Shown: positions 24,822 to 34,477 of the stretch, piece by piece
Layout: each line of letters begins with the position of its first letter
How positions within the stretch are numbered: the stretch's first letter is position 1
From: Pseudomonas eutrophicaquae
GTDB lineage: Bacteria > Pseudomonadota > Gammaproteobacteria > Pseudomonadales > Pseudomonadaceae
Length of the DNA stretch: 64,000 nucleotides
Reading direction: 5' to 3'
Assembly (NCBI RefSeq): GCF_023544715.1
Contig: NZ_JAMJEZ010000007.1
Location: 62,001 to 126,000 of the forward strand
Made by a program: the position numbers and the translations under genes
Notes under the pieces: model-generated
Databases searched by the model: none
What the model saw: the letters and a program-made list of their open reading frames with translations, nothing else
What the model was told of the DNA's origin: nothing

Positions 24822-25733
24822 TCAGGGACGCTCGTCGACTTCGTCCTCGACCACCGGTGGAATCAGATCCTCACGGGTCAGATTCAGCCAGATCAGCAGA
24901 ATCGCGGCGATGTAGATCGAGGAGAAGGTCCCGACGCCCACGCCAATGAACAGCGCCAGCGAGAAGCCCCAGAGGCTCTCCCCACCAAATAGCAGCAGCG
25001 CGCCGACGGCCAGCAACGTCGAGATCGAGGTCGCCAGGGTACGCAGCAGGGTCTGGGTGGTGGAAATGTTGATGTTCTCGATCAGCTCGGTCTTGCGCAG
25101 CAGGCGGAAGTTCTCGCGGATGCGGTCGAACACCACGATGGTGTCGTTCAGCGAATAGCCGATGATCGCCAGCACCGCCGCCAGTACGCTCAGATCAAAG
25201 GTCAGCTGGAACAGGCTGAACACCCCGAGGGTGATGATCACGTCATGCACCAGCGAGAGGATCGCCCCCATGCCGAACTTCCACTGGAAGCGAAACGCTA
25301 CGTACACCAGGATGCCGGCCAGTGCCACCAGCATACCCAGCCCGCCCTGATCGCGCAGCTCCTCACCCACCTGCGGACCGACGAACTCGACACGCTTGAG
25401 GGTGAAGGGCGTATCGGCACTGACGCGGCGCAGCGCCTCGGCCAGCTGATTGCCAAGATCCGGGTCATCGCCCTGCATGCGCACCAGCACATCGGTGCTG
25501 GCACCAAAGCTCTGCACCACGGCATCGCCGTAGCCGGCCTCACGCAGCTGGACGCGGACCTGATCGAGCTGCGCCGGTTGCGCGTAGGACAGCTCGATCA
25601 GCGTACCGCCGGTAAAGTCGAGGCCAAAGTTCAGCCCGCGAATCGCCAGACTTGCCAGCGAGCCGAGCACCAGCACCACGGCCAGCACGACCGCCGCGTG
25701 GCGCAGCGCCATGAAATTGATCACACGTTTCAT
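24822..25733 (-). CDS. secF: Protein translocase subunit SecF
   Basis: Inner-membrane partner of SecD; the complex uses proton motive force to pull proteins across the Sec channel. 303 aa with the six-helix SecDF fold: TM1 near the N-terminus, periplasmic domain (~40-130), then TM2-TM6. The motifs FGLDFTGGTLIE and IGYSLNDTIVVFDRIRE are diagnostic. It starts 11 bp after secD, last gene of the queA-tgt-yajC-secD-secF run. Confidence 0.95.
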   Translation of the reverse strand: MKRVINFMALRHAAVVLAVVLVLGSLASLAIRGLNFGLDFTGGTLIELSYAQPAQLDQVRVQLREAGYGDAVVQSFGASTDVLVRMQGDDPDLGNQLAEALRRVSADTPFTLKRVEFVGPQVGEELRDQGGLGMLVALAGILVYVAFRFQWKFGMGAILSLVHDVIITLGVFSLFQLTFDLSVLAAVLAIIGYSLNDTIVVFDRIRENFRLLRKTELIENINISTTQTLLRTLATSISTLLAVGALLLFGGESLWGFSLALFIGVGVGTFSSIYIAAILLIWLNLTREDLIPPVVEDEVDERP

Positions 25734-25744
25734 TCAGGCAGTCC

Positions 25745-27607
25745 TCAGATCCACAGCTTCTTGATGTTGCGGCCACCGTAGATCAGGTTGACCATCGCGC
25801 GGGTCACGTAGATCGCCGTGAACATCGAGGTGACAATCCCCAGCGACAGGGTGACGGCAAAGCCCTTGATCGGCCCGGTGCCCATGGCAAACAGGATCGC
25901 ACCGACCAGCAAGGTGGTCAGGTTGCCGTCCAGGATCGCCGACAACGCCCGGTCAAAGCCCTCATGGATGGCGCGCTGGATGTTCATGCCGTTGGCAATT
26001 TCCTCGCGGATCCGCGAGAAGATCAGCACGTTGGCGTCCACCGCCATGCCCATGGTCAGCACGATACCGGCAATACCCGGCAGGGTCAGGGTCGCACCGA
26101 GCAGCGACATCAGCGCCAGCAGCAGGGTCATGTTGAAGGCCAGTGCCGCCGTCGCCAGCACGCCAAATGCCTTGTAGATCAGCATGATGAACAGCGCGAC
26201 CAAGATCATGCCCCAGATGCCCGCCTGCACGCCGAGCTGGATATTCTCAGCCCCCAGGCTCGGGCCGATGGTGCGTTCCTCGGCAAAGTACATCGGCGCG
26301 GCCAGGCCACCGGCGCGCAGCAGCAGTGCCAGCTCCGAGGACTCACCCGGGCCATCGAGGCCGGTGATGCGGAAGCTGTTGCCCAGCGGCGACTGGATGG
26401 TCGCCAGGCTGATCACCTGCTTCTCCTCGCGGAAGGCCTGCACCGCCACTTCCTGCTCGACGCCATCCACCACCTGACGCACATAGCGGGTCACCGGCTT
26501 CTGCTCGATAAACACCACCGCCATGCTGCGCCCGACGTTGTTGCGGGTCGCCCGGCTCATCAGCTCACCGCCCTGACCATCCAGACGAATGTTGACCTGC
26601 GGGCGGCCGTTCTCATCAAAGCTCGACTGGGCGTCGGTCACCTGATCGCCGGTGATGATCACGCTGCGCTCCAGCGGCACCGGAGCCCGGCCCTGCTCAC
26701 GGAAGCCGAAGGTCTCGGTACTAGCACGCGGGGCATCCTGCTCGGCGGCCAGACGGAACTCGAGGTTGGCGGTCTTGCCGAGAATCCGCTTGGCCTCGGC
26801 GGTGTCCTGCACGCCGGGCAGCTCGACCACAATGCGGTTGGCACCCTGGCGCTGCACCAGCGGCTCGGCGACGCCCAGCTCGTTGACCCGGTTGCGCACC
26901 GTAGTGAGGTTCTGCTTGATCGAGTATTCGCGGATTTCCGCCAGCTTGGCGGCACTCAGGCCCAGGCGCAGTACCTGCAGCTCGTTGCGCTCCAGCGTCT
27001 GCAGCTCAAAGTCGGGGAAGTCCTTGCGGATCAGCCGCTCGGCCTGCGCCAGCGCCTGCGCATCGACAAAGCCGATCTGCAGGGCACCCTCGCTGACCGG
27101 CAGCGAGCGATAGCGCACCCGCTCCTTGCGCAGCAAGGTCTTCACTTCACCTTCATAGACCTTGAGGCGCGCGGCAACCGCTTTGTCCATGTCCACTTCG
27201 AGCAGGAAGTGCACACCACCAGAGAGGTCCAGACCGAGCTTCATCGGACTGGCGCCGAGGCTGCGCAGCCAGTCGGGAGTGGTGGGCGCCAAGTTCAGCG
27301 CCACCACATAATCGTCACCCAGCAGGCGGCGCACCACGTCCTTGGCCGGCAGCTGGTCTTCCTGACGCAGCAGGCGCAGCAGACCGCCACGCTCGGTGGT
27401 GGTGGCGGCCTTGACCTCGATCCCGGCCTCGCGCAGTGCCTGCGCGGCACGCTCGACATCCTTTGCCTCGATCTTCAGGGCGCTGCTGGCGCCGCTGAGC
27501 TGGATGGCGGGATCGTCAGGGTAGAGGTTGGGCGCCGAATAGATGAAGCCGATCCCCAGCACCAGGAGAATCAGCAGGTATTTCCACAGAGGGTATTTGT
27601 TGAGCAT
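25745..27607 (-). CDS. secD: Protein translocase subunit SecD
   Basis: Six-TM protein with a large periplasmic domain between TM1 and TM2 (~30-450). Diagnostic segments are GLDLSGGVHFLLEVD, the ANRIVVELPGVQDTAEAKRIL region and, in the membrane, GMAVDANVLIFSRIREE. The 620-aa length equals P. aeruginosa SecD as I remember it. The start is ATG 27607 (MLNKYPLWKYLL). Spacing is 61 bp after yajC and 11 bp before secF. Confidence 0.95.
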   Translation of the reverse strand: MLNKYPLWKYLLILLVLGIGFIYSAPNLYPDDPAIQLSGASSALKIEAKDVERAAQALREAGIEVKAATTTERGGLLRLLRQEDQLPAKDVVRRLLGDDYVVALNLAPTTPDWLRSLGASPMKLGLDLSGGVHFLLEVDMDKAVAARLKVYEGEVKTLLRKERVRYRSLPVSEGALQIGFVDAQALAQAERLIRKDFPDFELQTLERNELQVLRLGLSAAKLAEIREYSIKQNLTTVRNRVNELGVAEPLVQRQGANRIVVELPGVQDTAEAKRILGKTANLEFRLAAEQDAPRASTETFGFREQGRAPVPLERSVIITGDQVTDAQSSFDENGRPQVNIRLDGQGGELMSRATRNNVGRSMAVVFIEQKPVTRYVRQVVDGVEQEVAVQAFREEKQVISLATIQSPLGNSFRITGLDGPGESSELALLLRAGGLAAPMYFAEERTIGPSLGAENIQLGVQAGIWGMILVALFIMLIYKAFGVLATAALAFNMTLLLALMSLLGATLTLPGIAGIVLTMGMAVDANVLIFSRIREEIANGMNIQRAIHEGFDRALSAILDGNLTTLLVGAILFAMGTGPIKGFAVTLSLGIVTSMFTAIYVTRAMVNLIYGGRNIKKLWI

Positions 27608-27668
27608 GACACAGCCCGTATGCGACACGGGGCACATTGCGTGCCCCGTGGGTGGTGGAGATGCAGGC

Positions 27669-28004
27669 TCAGATCGCCTTCAGGGTGCCCTTGGGCAGAG
27701 CCGCGGCGATGGCCGCTTTCTGGATCTTCAGCTCGACGGTGTCAGACACCTCCAGCACGACAAAATCATCCGCCACCTTGGCGACCTTGCCGGCAATGCC
27801 ACCGGCGGTCACCACTTCATCACCCTTCTGCAGGCCGGCGAGCAGGTTCTTGTGCTCCTTGGCGCGCTTGGACTGTGGGCGCCAGATCATCAGATAGAAG
27901 ATGACCACAAAGCCGACCAGCATCACCCACTCAAAGCCGGTCCCGGCCGGGGACGCCGCAGCGGCGGCAGTGTCGGCGTAGGCGGCGGGAATCAGAAAGC
28001 TCAT
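27669..28004 (-). CDS. yajC: Sec translocon accessory protein YajC
   Basis: 111 aa with one transmembrane helix (WVMLVGFVVIFYLMIWRP), the conserved RPQSKRAKEHKNLL that follows it, and a cytoplasmic GDEVVTAGGIAGKV core. It associates with SecDF. A low-complexity Ala stretch precedes the helix. It lies 39 bp after tgt and leads into secD. Confidence 0.95.
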   Translation of the reverse strand: MSFLIPAAYADTAAAAASPAGTGFEWVMLVGFVVIFYLMIWRPQSKRAKEHKNLLAGLQKGDEVVTAGGIAGKVAKVADDFVVLEVSDTVELKIQKAAIAAALPKGTLKAI

Positions 28005-28043
28005 GTACTACTCCTGTTGCAAGGTCTTGAAAATTCGGGGGAT

Positions 28044-30220
<2,177 letters not shown>

Positions 30221-30538
30221 GACAGGGCTCTCGCAGGGGCGCCGATCTTAGCGGAAATGCCCCGGGCTGACCACGCGCCGCCTATCCGTGCGCGCCGCAC
30301 CCGGCCGCCGCCATCCTGCGACTAAAGCAGGGCGGTAACCGCCCACAAGCCGTGTCAGGATGAGAAAAATCGGTAAACAGCCGTGTTCGATCTTGAGCCC
30401 CTACCCCGTGCATGTCAGGATCCTGCGGTCTGTGACACGCCTGCCGCTCCACAAGAGCCGGGCATCCTCCAAAAATTCCAATGAATGAAGCGGCCTTTTC
30501 CCGGGCCTTTTCGTGACAGATATCTTTCAGGAGCAGCA
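30221..30538. other. queA/ackA divergent intergenic region
   Basis: 318 bp without a gene. Besides the queA promoter candidate it holds a perfect 15-bp palindrome, GGGCGGTAACCGCCC, at 30330-30344. Two copies of TGTCAGGAT lie 60 bp apart (starting near 30353 and 30413). I found no clear ANR/FNR box, although ackA-pta is often oxygen-regulated in pseudomonads. Confidence 0.5.
30245..30273 (-). promoter_or_regulatory. Candidate queA operon promoter
   Basis: On the minus strand TGGTCA (30273-30268) and TAAGAT (30250-30245) are separated by 17 bp and followed by a GC-rich discriminator 25 bp before the queA ATG. The -35 is only a 4/6 match. Confidence 0.4.
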
Positions 30539-31726
30539 ATGTCCGCCCGTAACATTCTGGTGATCAACTGTGGCAGTTCGTCCATCAAATTTGCCCTGGT
30601 CAATGAAGCACAGAGCAGCTTCCCGCTGCAGGGCCTGGCCGAACGCCTGGGCAGCCCGGAAGCAGTGATCCACTTCGAGAATGCCTCCGGCAAGGAAAGC
30701 CTTCAGGTCCCGGATGCCGACCACCAGGCTGCGCTGGCGCAGATTCTGCCGCGCGTTGAAGCCGCCGCCGGTGGTCACCTGGACGGCATCGGCCACCGCG
30801 TCGTGCATGGCGGTGAGAAGTTCTTCGCCTCCACCCTGCTCAACGCCGAAACCCTGGCCGGGATCGAGGCCAACGTGCAGCTGGCCCCGCTGCACAACCC
30901 CGCCAACCTGAGCGGTATCCAGGCCGCCATGAGCCTGTTCCCGAGCCTGCCGCAGGTGGGTGTGTTCGACACCGCCTTCCACCAGAGCATGCCCGAGCAC
31001 GCTTACCGCTACGCGGTGCCGGAGTTCCTCTACACCCAGCATGGCGTGCGTCGCTATGGCTTCCACGGCACCAGCCATCGTTATGTCAGCAAGCGCGCTG
31101 CCGAGCTGGCCGATCTGCCGGCCAATAACAGCAGCTGGCTGGTGGCGCACCTTGGCAACGGCTGCTCCACCTGCGCGGTGGTCAATGGCCACAGCCGCGA
31201 CACCAGCATGGGCCTGACCCCGCTGGAAGGTCTGGTGATGGGCACCCGCAGCGGTGACGTCGACCCCAGCCTGCACAACTTCCTGGCCAACACCCTGGGC
31301 TGGGATCTGGCCAAGATCGACAGCATGCTCAACAAGGAAAGCGGCCTCAAGGGTCTGTCCGGCCTGAGCAACGACATGCGCACCATCACCGAGGCCCGCG
31401 AAGCCGGCCATCCGGGCGCGACCCTGGCCTTTGAGGTGTTCTGCTACCGTCTGGCCAAGTCGCTGGCCAGCATGGCCTGCGCCCTCGAGCAGCTCGATGG
31501 TCTGGTATTCACCGGCGGTATCGGTGAAAACGCCGCCGTGGTGCGTGCCCGCACTCTGGATCACCTCAAGCTGCTGGGCTTCAAGATCGATGCCGAAGCC
31601 AACGCCCGCTGCGTGCGCGGTGTTGCCGGCGAGATCCAGGCGGCAGGCAGCCCGCGCATCCTGGTCGTGCCGACCAACGAGGAGCGCCAGATCGCCCTGG
31701 ACACCCTCGCCCTGCTCGACGCCTGA
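30539..31726 (+). CDS. ackA: Acetate kinase
   Basis: Interconverts acetyl phosphate and acetate with ADP/ATP. The start is ATG 30539, with CAGGAG 6 nt upstream. The N-terminal phosphate-binding signature is [12 protein letters not shown]. Other features are [10 protein letters not shown], the PLHNPAN segment, [31 protein letters not shown] and [13 protein letters not shown]. 395 aa, standard. With pta it forms the Pta-AckA route for acetate excretion and ATP formation from pyruvate, used by pseudomonads for anaerobic survival. pta starts 132 bp downstream, past a hairpin. Confidence 0.97.
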   Translation: MSARNILVINCGSSSIKFALVNEAQSSFPLQGLAERLGSPEAVIHFENASGKESLQVPDADHQAALAQILPRVEAAAGGHLDGIGHRVVHGGEKFFASTLLNAETLAGIEANVQLAPLHNPANLSGIQAAMSLFPSLPQVGVFDTAFHQSMPEHAYRYAVPEFLYTQHGVRRYGFHGTSHRYVSKRAAELADLPANNSSWLVAHLGNGCSTCAVVNGHSRDTSMGLTPLEGLVMGTRSGDVDPSLHNFLANTLGWDLAKIDSMLNKESGLKGLSGLSNDMRTITEAREAGHPGATLAFEVFCYRLAKSLASMACALEQLDGLVFTGGIGENAAVVRARTLDHLKLLGFKIDAEANARCVRGVAGEIQAAGSPRILVVPTNEERQIALDTLALLDA

Positions 31727-31761
31727 TCCGATTGCCATGCAGGCGTCCCATCCGTAATGCC

Positions 31762-31792
31762 AGACCCGGCCACCGCAAGGTGTCCGGGTCTT
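31762..31792 (+). terminator. Hairpin between ackA and pta
   Basis: AGACCCGGCCACC pairs with GGTGTCCGGGTCT around a GCAA tetraloop with one mismatch, and is followed by TTCG. It could act as a partial terminator or as an mRNA stabiliser that sets the ackA:pta ratio. Confidence 0.55.
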
Positions 31793-31858
31793 CGCGTCAC
31801 GGCGAGGTGGAAATGCCCTGCTGTCGTTAGTGTTCTCTGCTCCCTGCAAGGAGATTCC

Positions 31859-33973
31859 ATGCACACTCTGTTTCTTGCACCCACCGGCTTTGGTGGTGGT
31901 CTCAATTCCATCAGCCTCGGCCTGATCAAGAGCCTCGAGCAGGCTGGCCTCAAGGTCGGCTTCTTCAAGCCGATCGCCCAGCTGCTGCCGGGCGACATCG
32001 ATCAGGAGCGCTCCTGCGTACTGGTCGAGCGCACCCTCGGCATCAACAGCCCGGCGGCACTGGCCCAGAGCCAGGTCGAGCGCCAGCTGGCCAGCGGCGA
32101 TCTGGACCTGCTGCTTGAAGAAGTGGTCCAGCGCTTCCAGCAAGCGGCCGCCGGCAAGGATGTAGTGGTGGTCGAGGGCCTGGTGCCGACTCGCGAGTGC
32201 GAATACGCCGCGCGCCTCAATACCCAGCTGGCCAAGAGCCTCGATGCCGAGGTGATTCTGGTCGCAGCCCAGGGCAAGGACAGCCTCAAGCAACTGGCCG
32301 AACGCATTGAAATCCAGGCGCAGATGTTCGGCGGCGCCAAGGATGCCAAGGTGCTCGGTACCATCCTCAACAAGGTGCAGAGCGAGGACGGTGTACCGGC
32401 TTTCATCGAGCGCCTCAAGGCGCAACTGCCGCTGCTCGGCACCGAGAGCTTTGCCCTGATCGGCGCGGTACCGTTCAACGCCGAGCTCAATGCCCTGCGC
32501 ACCCGCGACATTGCCGACGCCCTGGACGCCCAGGTGATCAATGCCGGCAACCTCGAGCAGCGCCGCGTACAGAAGATCATCCTCGCCGCGCGCACCGTGC
32601 CGAACATGGCCCACCTGCTGCAGCCAGGCGTGCTGGTCGTGACCCCGGGGGATCGCGACGACATCATCCTCGCTGCCTGCATGGCCTCGCTCAATGGCGT
32701 GGAGCTGGCCGGCATCCTGCTGACCGGCGATTTTGGCACCGACCCGCGGATCATCGACCTGTGCAAGGCCGCGCTGGATGGCGGTCTGCCGCTGCTGCGC
32801 GTGGATACCGGCTCCTTCGATACCGCCAGCAACCTGGTCAACCTGAACAAGGAAACCCCGGCCGACGACATCGAACGCGCCCGCCGCGTCACCGATTTCA
32901 TCGCTGCCGAGCTGCATGCCGAGTTCCTGCGCACCCACTGCAGCGGCACCCGCGAGCTGCGCATGTCGCCGGCCGCGTTCCGCTACCAGCTGGTCAAGCG
33001 CGCCCAGGATGCCGACAAGCGCATCGTCCTGCCGGAAGGCGACGAGCCGCGCACCGTGCGTGCGGCCGCGATCTGCCAGGAGCGCGGCATTGCCCGCTGC
33101 GTACTGCTGGCCAAGCCGGAAGCCGTCGAGGCCGTGGCCCGCGAGCAGGGCATCACCCTGCCGGAAGGCCTGGAGATCCTCGATCCTGAGGTGATCGCCG
33201 AAAACTACGTGGCGCCGATGTGCGAGCTGCGCAAGTCCAAGGGCCTCACCCCGGAGCAGGCCCGCGAGCAGCTCAAGGACACCGTGGTGATCGGCACCAT
33301 GATGCTGGCGCTGGATGAGGTCGATGGCCTGGTTTCCGGTGCTGTGCACACCACCGCCAACACCATCCGCCCGGCCCTGCAGCTGATCAAGACTGCACCG
33401 GGCTACAACCTGGTGTCTTCGGTGTTCTTCATGCTGCTGCCCGACCAGGTGCTGGTCTACGGCGACTGCGCGGTGAACCCCAACCCGAGCGCCACCGAGC
33501 TGGCCGAGATCGCCCTGCAGAGCGCCGAGTCCGCGGTAGCGCTGGGCGTCAACCCGCGCGTGGCGATGATCAGCTACTCGACCGGTAGCTCCGGCGCCGG
33601 CGCTGAGGTGGAGAAGGTCGCCGAAGCGACCCGCATCGCCCAGGAGCGCGCTCCGCAGCTTCCGATCGACGGCCCGCTGCAGTACGACGCCGCCTCGGTC
33701 CTGAGCGTGGGTCGCCAGAAGGCCCCGAACAGCAAGGTTGCCGGGCAGGCCACGGTGTTCGTGTTCCCGGATCTGAACACCGGCAACACCACCTACAAGG
33801 CGGTGCAGCGCAATGCCAACTGCCTGAGCGTCGGCCCGATGCTGCAAGGTCTGGCCAAGCCGGTGAACGACCTGTCGCGCGGCGCGCTGGTAGACGACAT
33901 CGTCTTCACCATCGCCCTCACCGCCCTGCAGGCAGCCAGCCAGGCGGCCCAAAAGGCGGCCCAGAGCGCCTGA
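31859..33973 (+). CDS. pta: Phosphate acetyltransferase (long form)
   Basis: Converts acetyl-CoA and phosphate to acetyl phosphate. 704 aa, three parts: an N-terminal BioD-like P-loop domain (APTGFGGGLNSISLGL), a DRTGG-type middle region (~215-330) and the catalytic PTA/PTB domain (~380-704) with LPEGDEPRTVRAAAI, GDCAVNPNPSATELAEIA and SYSTGSSGAG. The long form is typical of enterobacteria and pseudomonads. ATG 31859 has AGGAG 6 nt upstream. Followed by a perfect 26-bp palindrome and tRNA-Leu. Confidence 0.96.
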   Translation: MHTLFLAPTGFGGGLNSISLGLIKSLEQAGLKVGFFKPIAQLLPGDIDQERSCVLVERTLGINSPAALAQSQVERQLASGDLDLLLEEVVQRFQQAAAGKDVVVVEGLVPTRECEYAARLNTQLAKSLDAEVILVAAQGKDSLKQLAERIEIQAQMFGGAKDAKVLGTILNKVQSEDGVPAFIERLKAQLPLLGTESFALIGAVPFNAELNALRTRDIADALDAQVINAGNLEQRRVQKIILAARTVPNMAHLLQPGVLVVTPGDRDDIILAACMASLNGVELAGILLTGDFGTDPRIIDLCKAALDGGLPLLRVDTGSFDTASNLVNLNKETPADDIERARRVTDFIAAELHAEFLRTHCSGTRELRMSPAAFRYQLVKRAQDADKRIVLPEGDEPRTVRAAAICQERGIARCVLLAKPEAVEAVAREQGITLPEGLEILDPEVIAENYVAPMCELRKSKGLTPEQAREQLKDTVVIGTMMLALDEVDGLVSGAVHTTANTIRPALQLIKTAPGYNLVSSVFFMLLPDQVLVYGDCAVNPNPSATELAEIALQSAESAVALGVNPRVAMISYSTGSSGAGAEVEKVAEATRIAQERAPQLPIDGPLQYDAASVLSVGRQKAPNSKVAGQATVFVFPDLNTGNTTYKAVQRNANCLSVGPMLQGLAKPVNDLSRGALVDDIVFTIALTALQAASQAAQKAAQSA

Positions 33974-33979
33974 TCCGCT

Positions 33980-34005
33980 GGCCTCCCGACCCGGGTCGGG
34001 AGGCC
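33980..34005. terminator. Perfect 26-bp palindrome after pta
   Basis: GGCCTCCCGAC (33980-33990) and GTCGGGAGGCC (33995-34005) give an 11-bp stem with a CCGG loop, starting 7 bp after the pta stop. No T-run follows. Probable transcription end or mRNA-protecting hairpin. Confidence 0.65.
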
Positions 34006-34020
34006 AACTTGCGGTGCTGA

Positions 34021-34049
34021 TTGACCGGGCTGCGCAGTCTCACTATACT
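34021..34049 (+). promoter_or_regulatory. Sigma70 promoter of tRNA-Leu
   Basis: TTGACC (34021-34026), a 17-bp spacer, and TATACT (34044-34049), followed by a GC-rich discriminator typical of stringently controlled stable-RNA promoters. The expected start is near 34056, just before the tRNA. Confidence 0.8.
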
Positions 34050-34060
34050 GCGCGCCCATT

Positions 34061-34147
34061 GCCTCGATGGCGGAATTGGTAGACGCAGCGGATTCAAAAT
34101 CCGCCGCTGGCGACAGCGTAAGAGTTCGAGTCTCTTTCGGGGCACCA
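34061..34147 (+). tRNA. tRNA-Leu (anticodon CAA)
   Basis: 87-nt class II tRNA. The acceptor stem GCCTCGA pairs with TCGGGGC (one G-T pair), then A discriminator and an encoded CCA. The anticodon loop TTCAAAA is flanked by GCGGA/TCCGC and gives CAA, reading UUG. The long variable arm (GGCGACAGC) is typical of tRNA-Leu, and the T-loop GTTCGAGTC is present. Confidence 0.96.
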
Positions 34148-34189
34148 CTTTAGCTTTCCAAGCATTCCCAAATGCCCCGGAAAGCCCAG

Positions 34190-34216
34190 AAAACCGGCCT
34201 TAGCGCCGGTTTTTTA
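34190..34216 (+). terminator. Rho-independent terminator after tRNA-Leu
   Basis: AAAACCGGC (34190-34198) pairs with GCCGGTTTT (34205-34213) around a 6-nt loop and continues as a T-run. Strong intrinsic terminator. Confidence 0.9.
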
Positions 34217-34477
34217 TTGCCTGTGATTCAGTCAACTGCGCCAAGAGCCGCCCCGCGCGGCTCGCCGCCACCACGCCCGAACACCCGCAACGGCTACACC
34301 CGCCCCCTAGAGCGCCACTGACAGACTGAATCACTCAAGAACTGTGCACGCTGTCGCACTCTGCAAAAACTCCCAGCGCCACCGCCTCGCAGACGCAAAA
34401 CCTAGCGGCATAATCCGCATGTTTTCGATTCAGAGGTCGCCCCACAAGACGACCCGCCCTGCCCAGAGACTCCTCCA
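34217..34477. other. Intergenic region upstream of the repetitive lipoprotein
   Basis: 261 bp with no gene. It contains a perfect 11-bp inverted repeat, GTGATTCAGTC at 34223-34233 and GACTGAATCAC at 34324-34334, separated by 90 bp. A CATAAT -10-like hexamer lies at 34409-34414 without a matching -35. No direct repeat of the tRNA 3' end is seen, so no attachment-site scar. Confidence 0.5.

Noticed and set aside
30527-33952. 1141-codon open frame antisense to ackA and pta
   Set aside because: Both genes on the plus strand are unmistakable. The antisense frame follows from GC-rich codon bias, has His/Gly/Gln-rich low-complexity translation and no recognisable domain or ribosome site.
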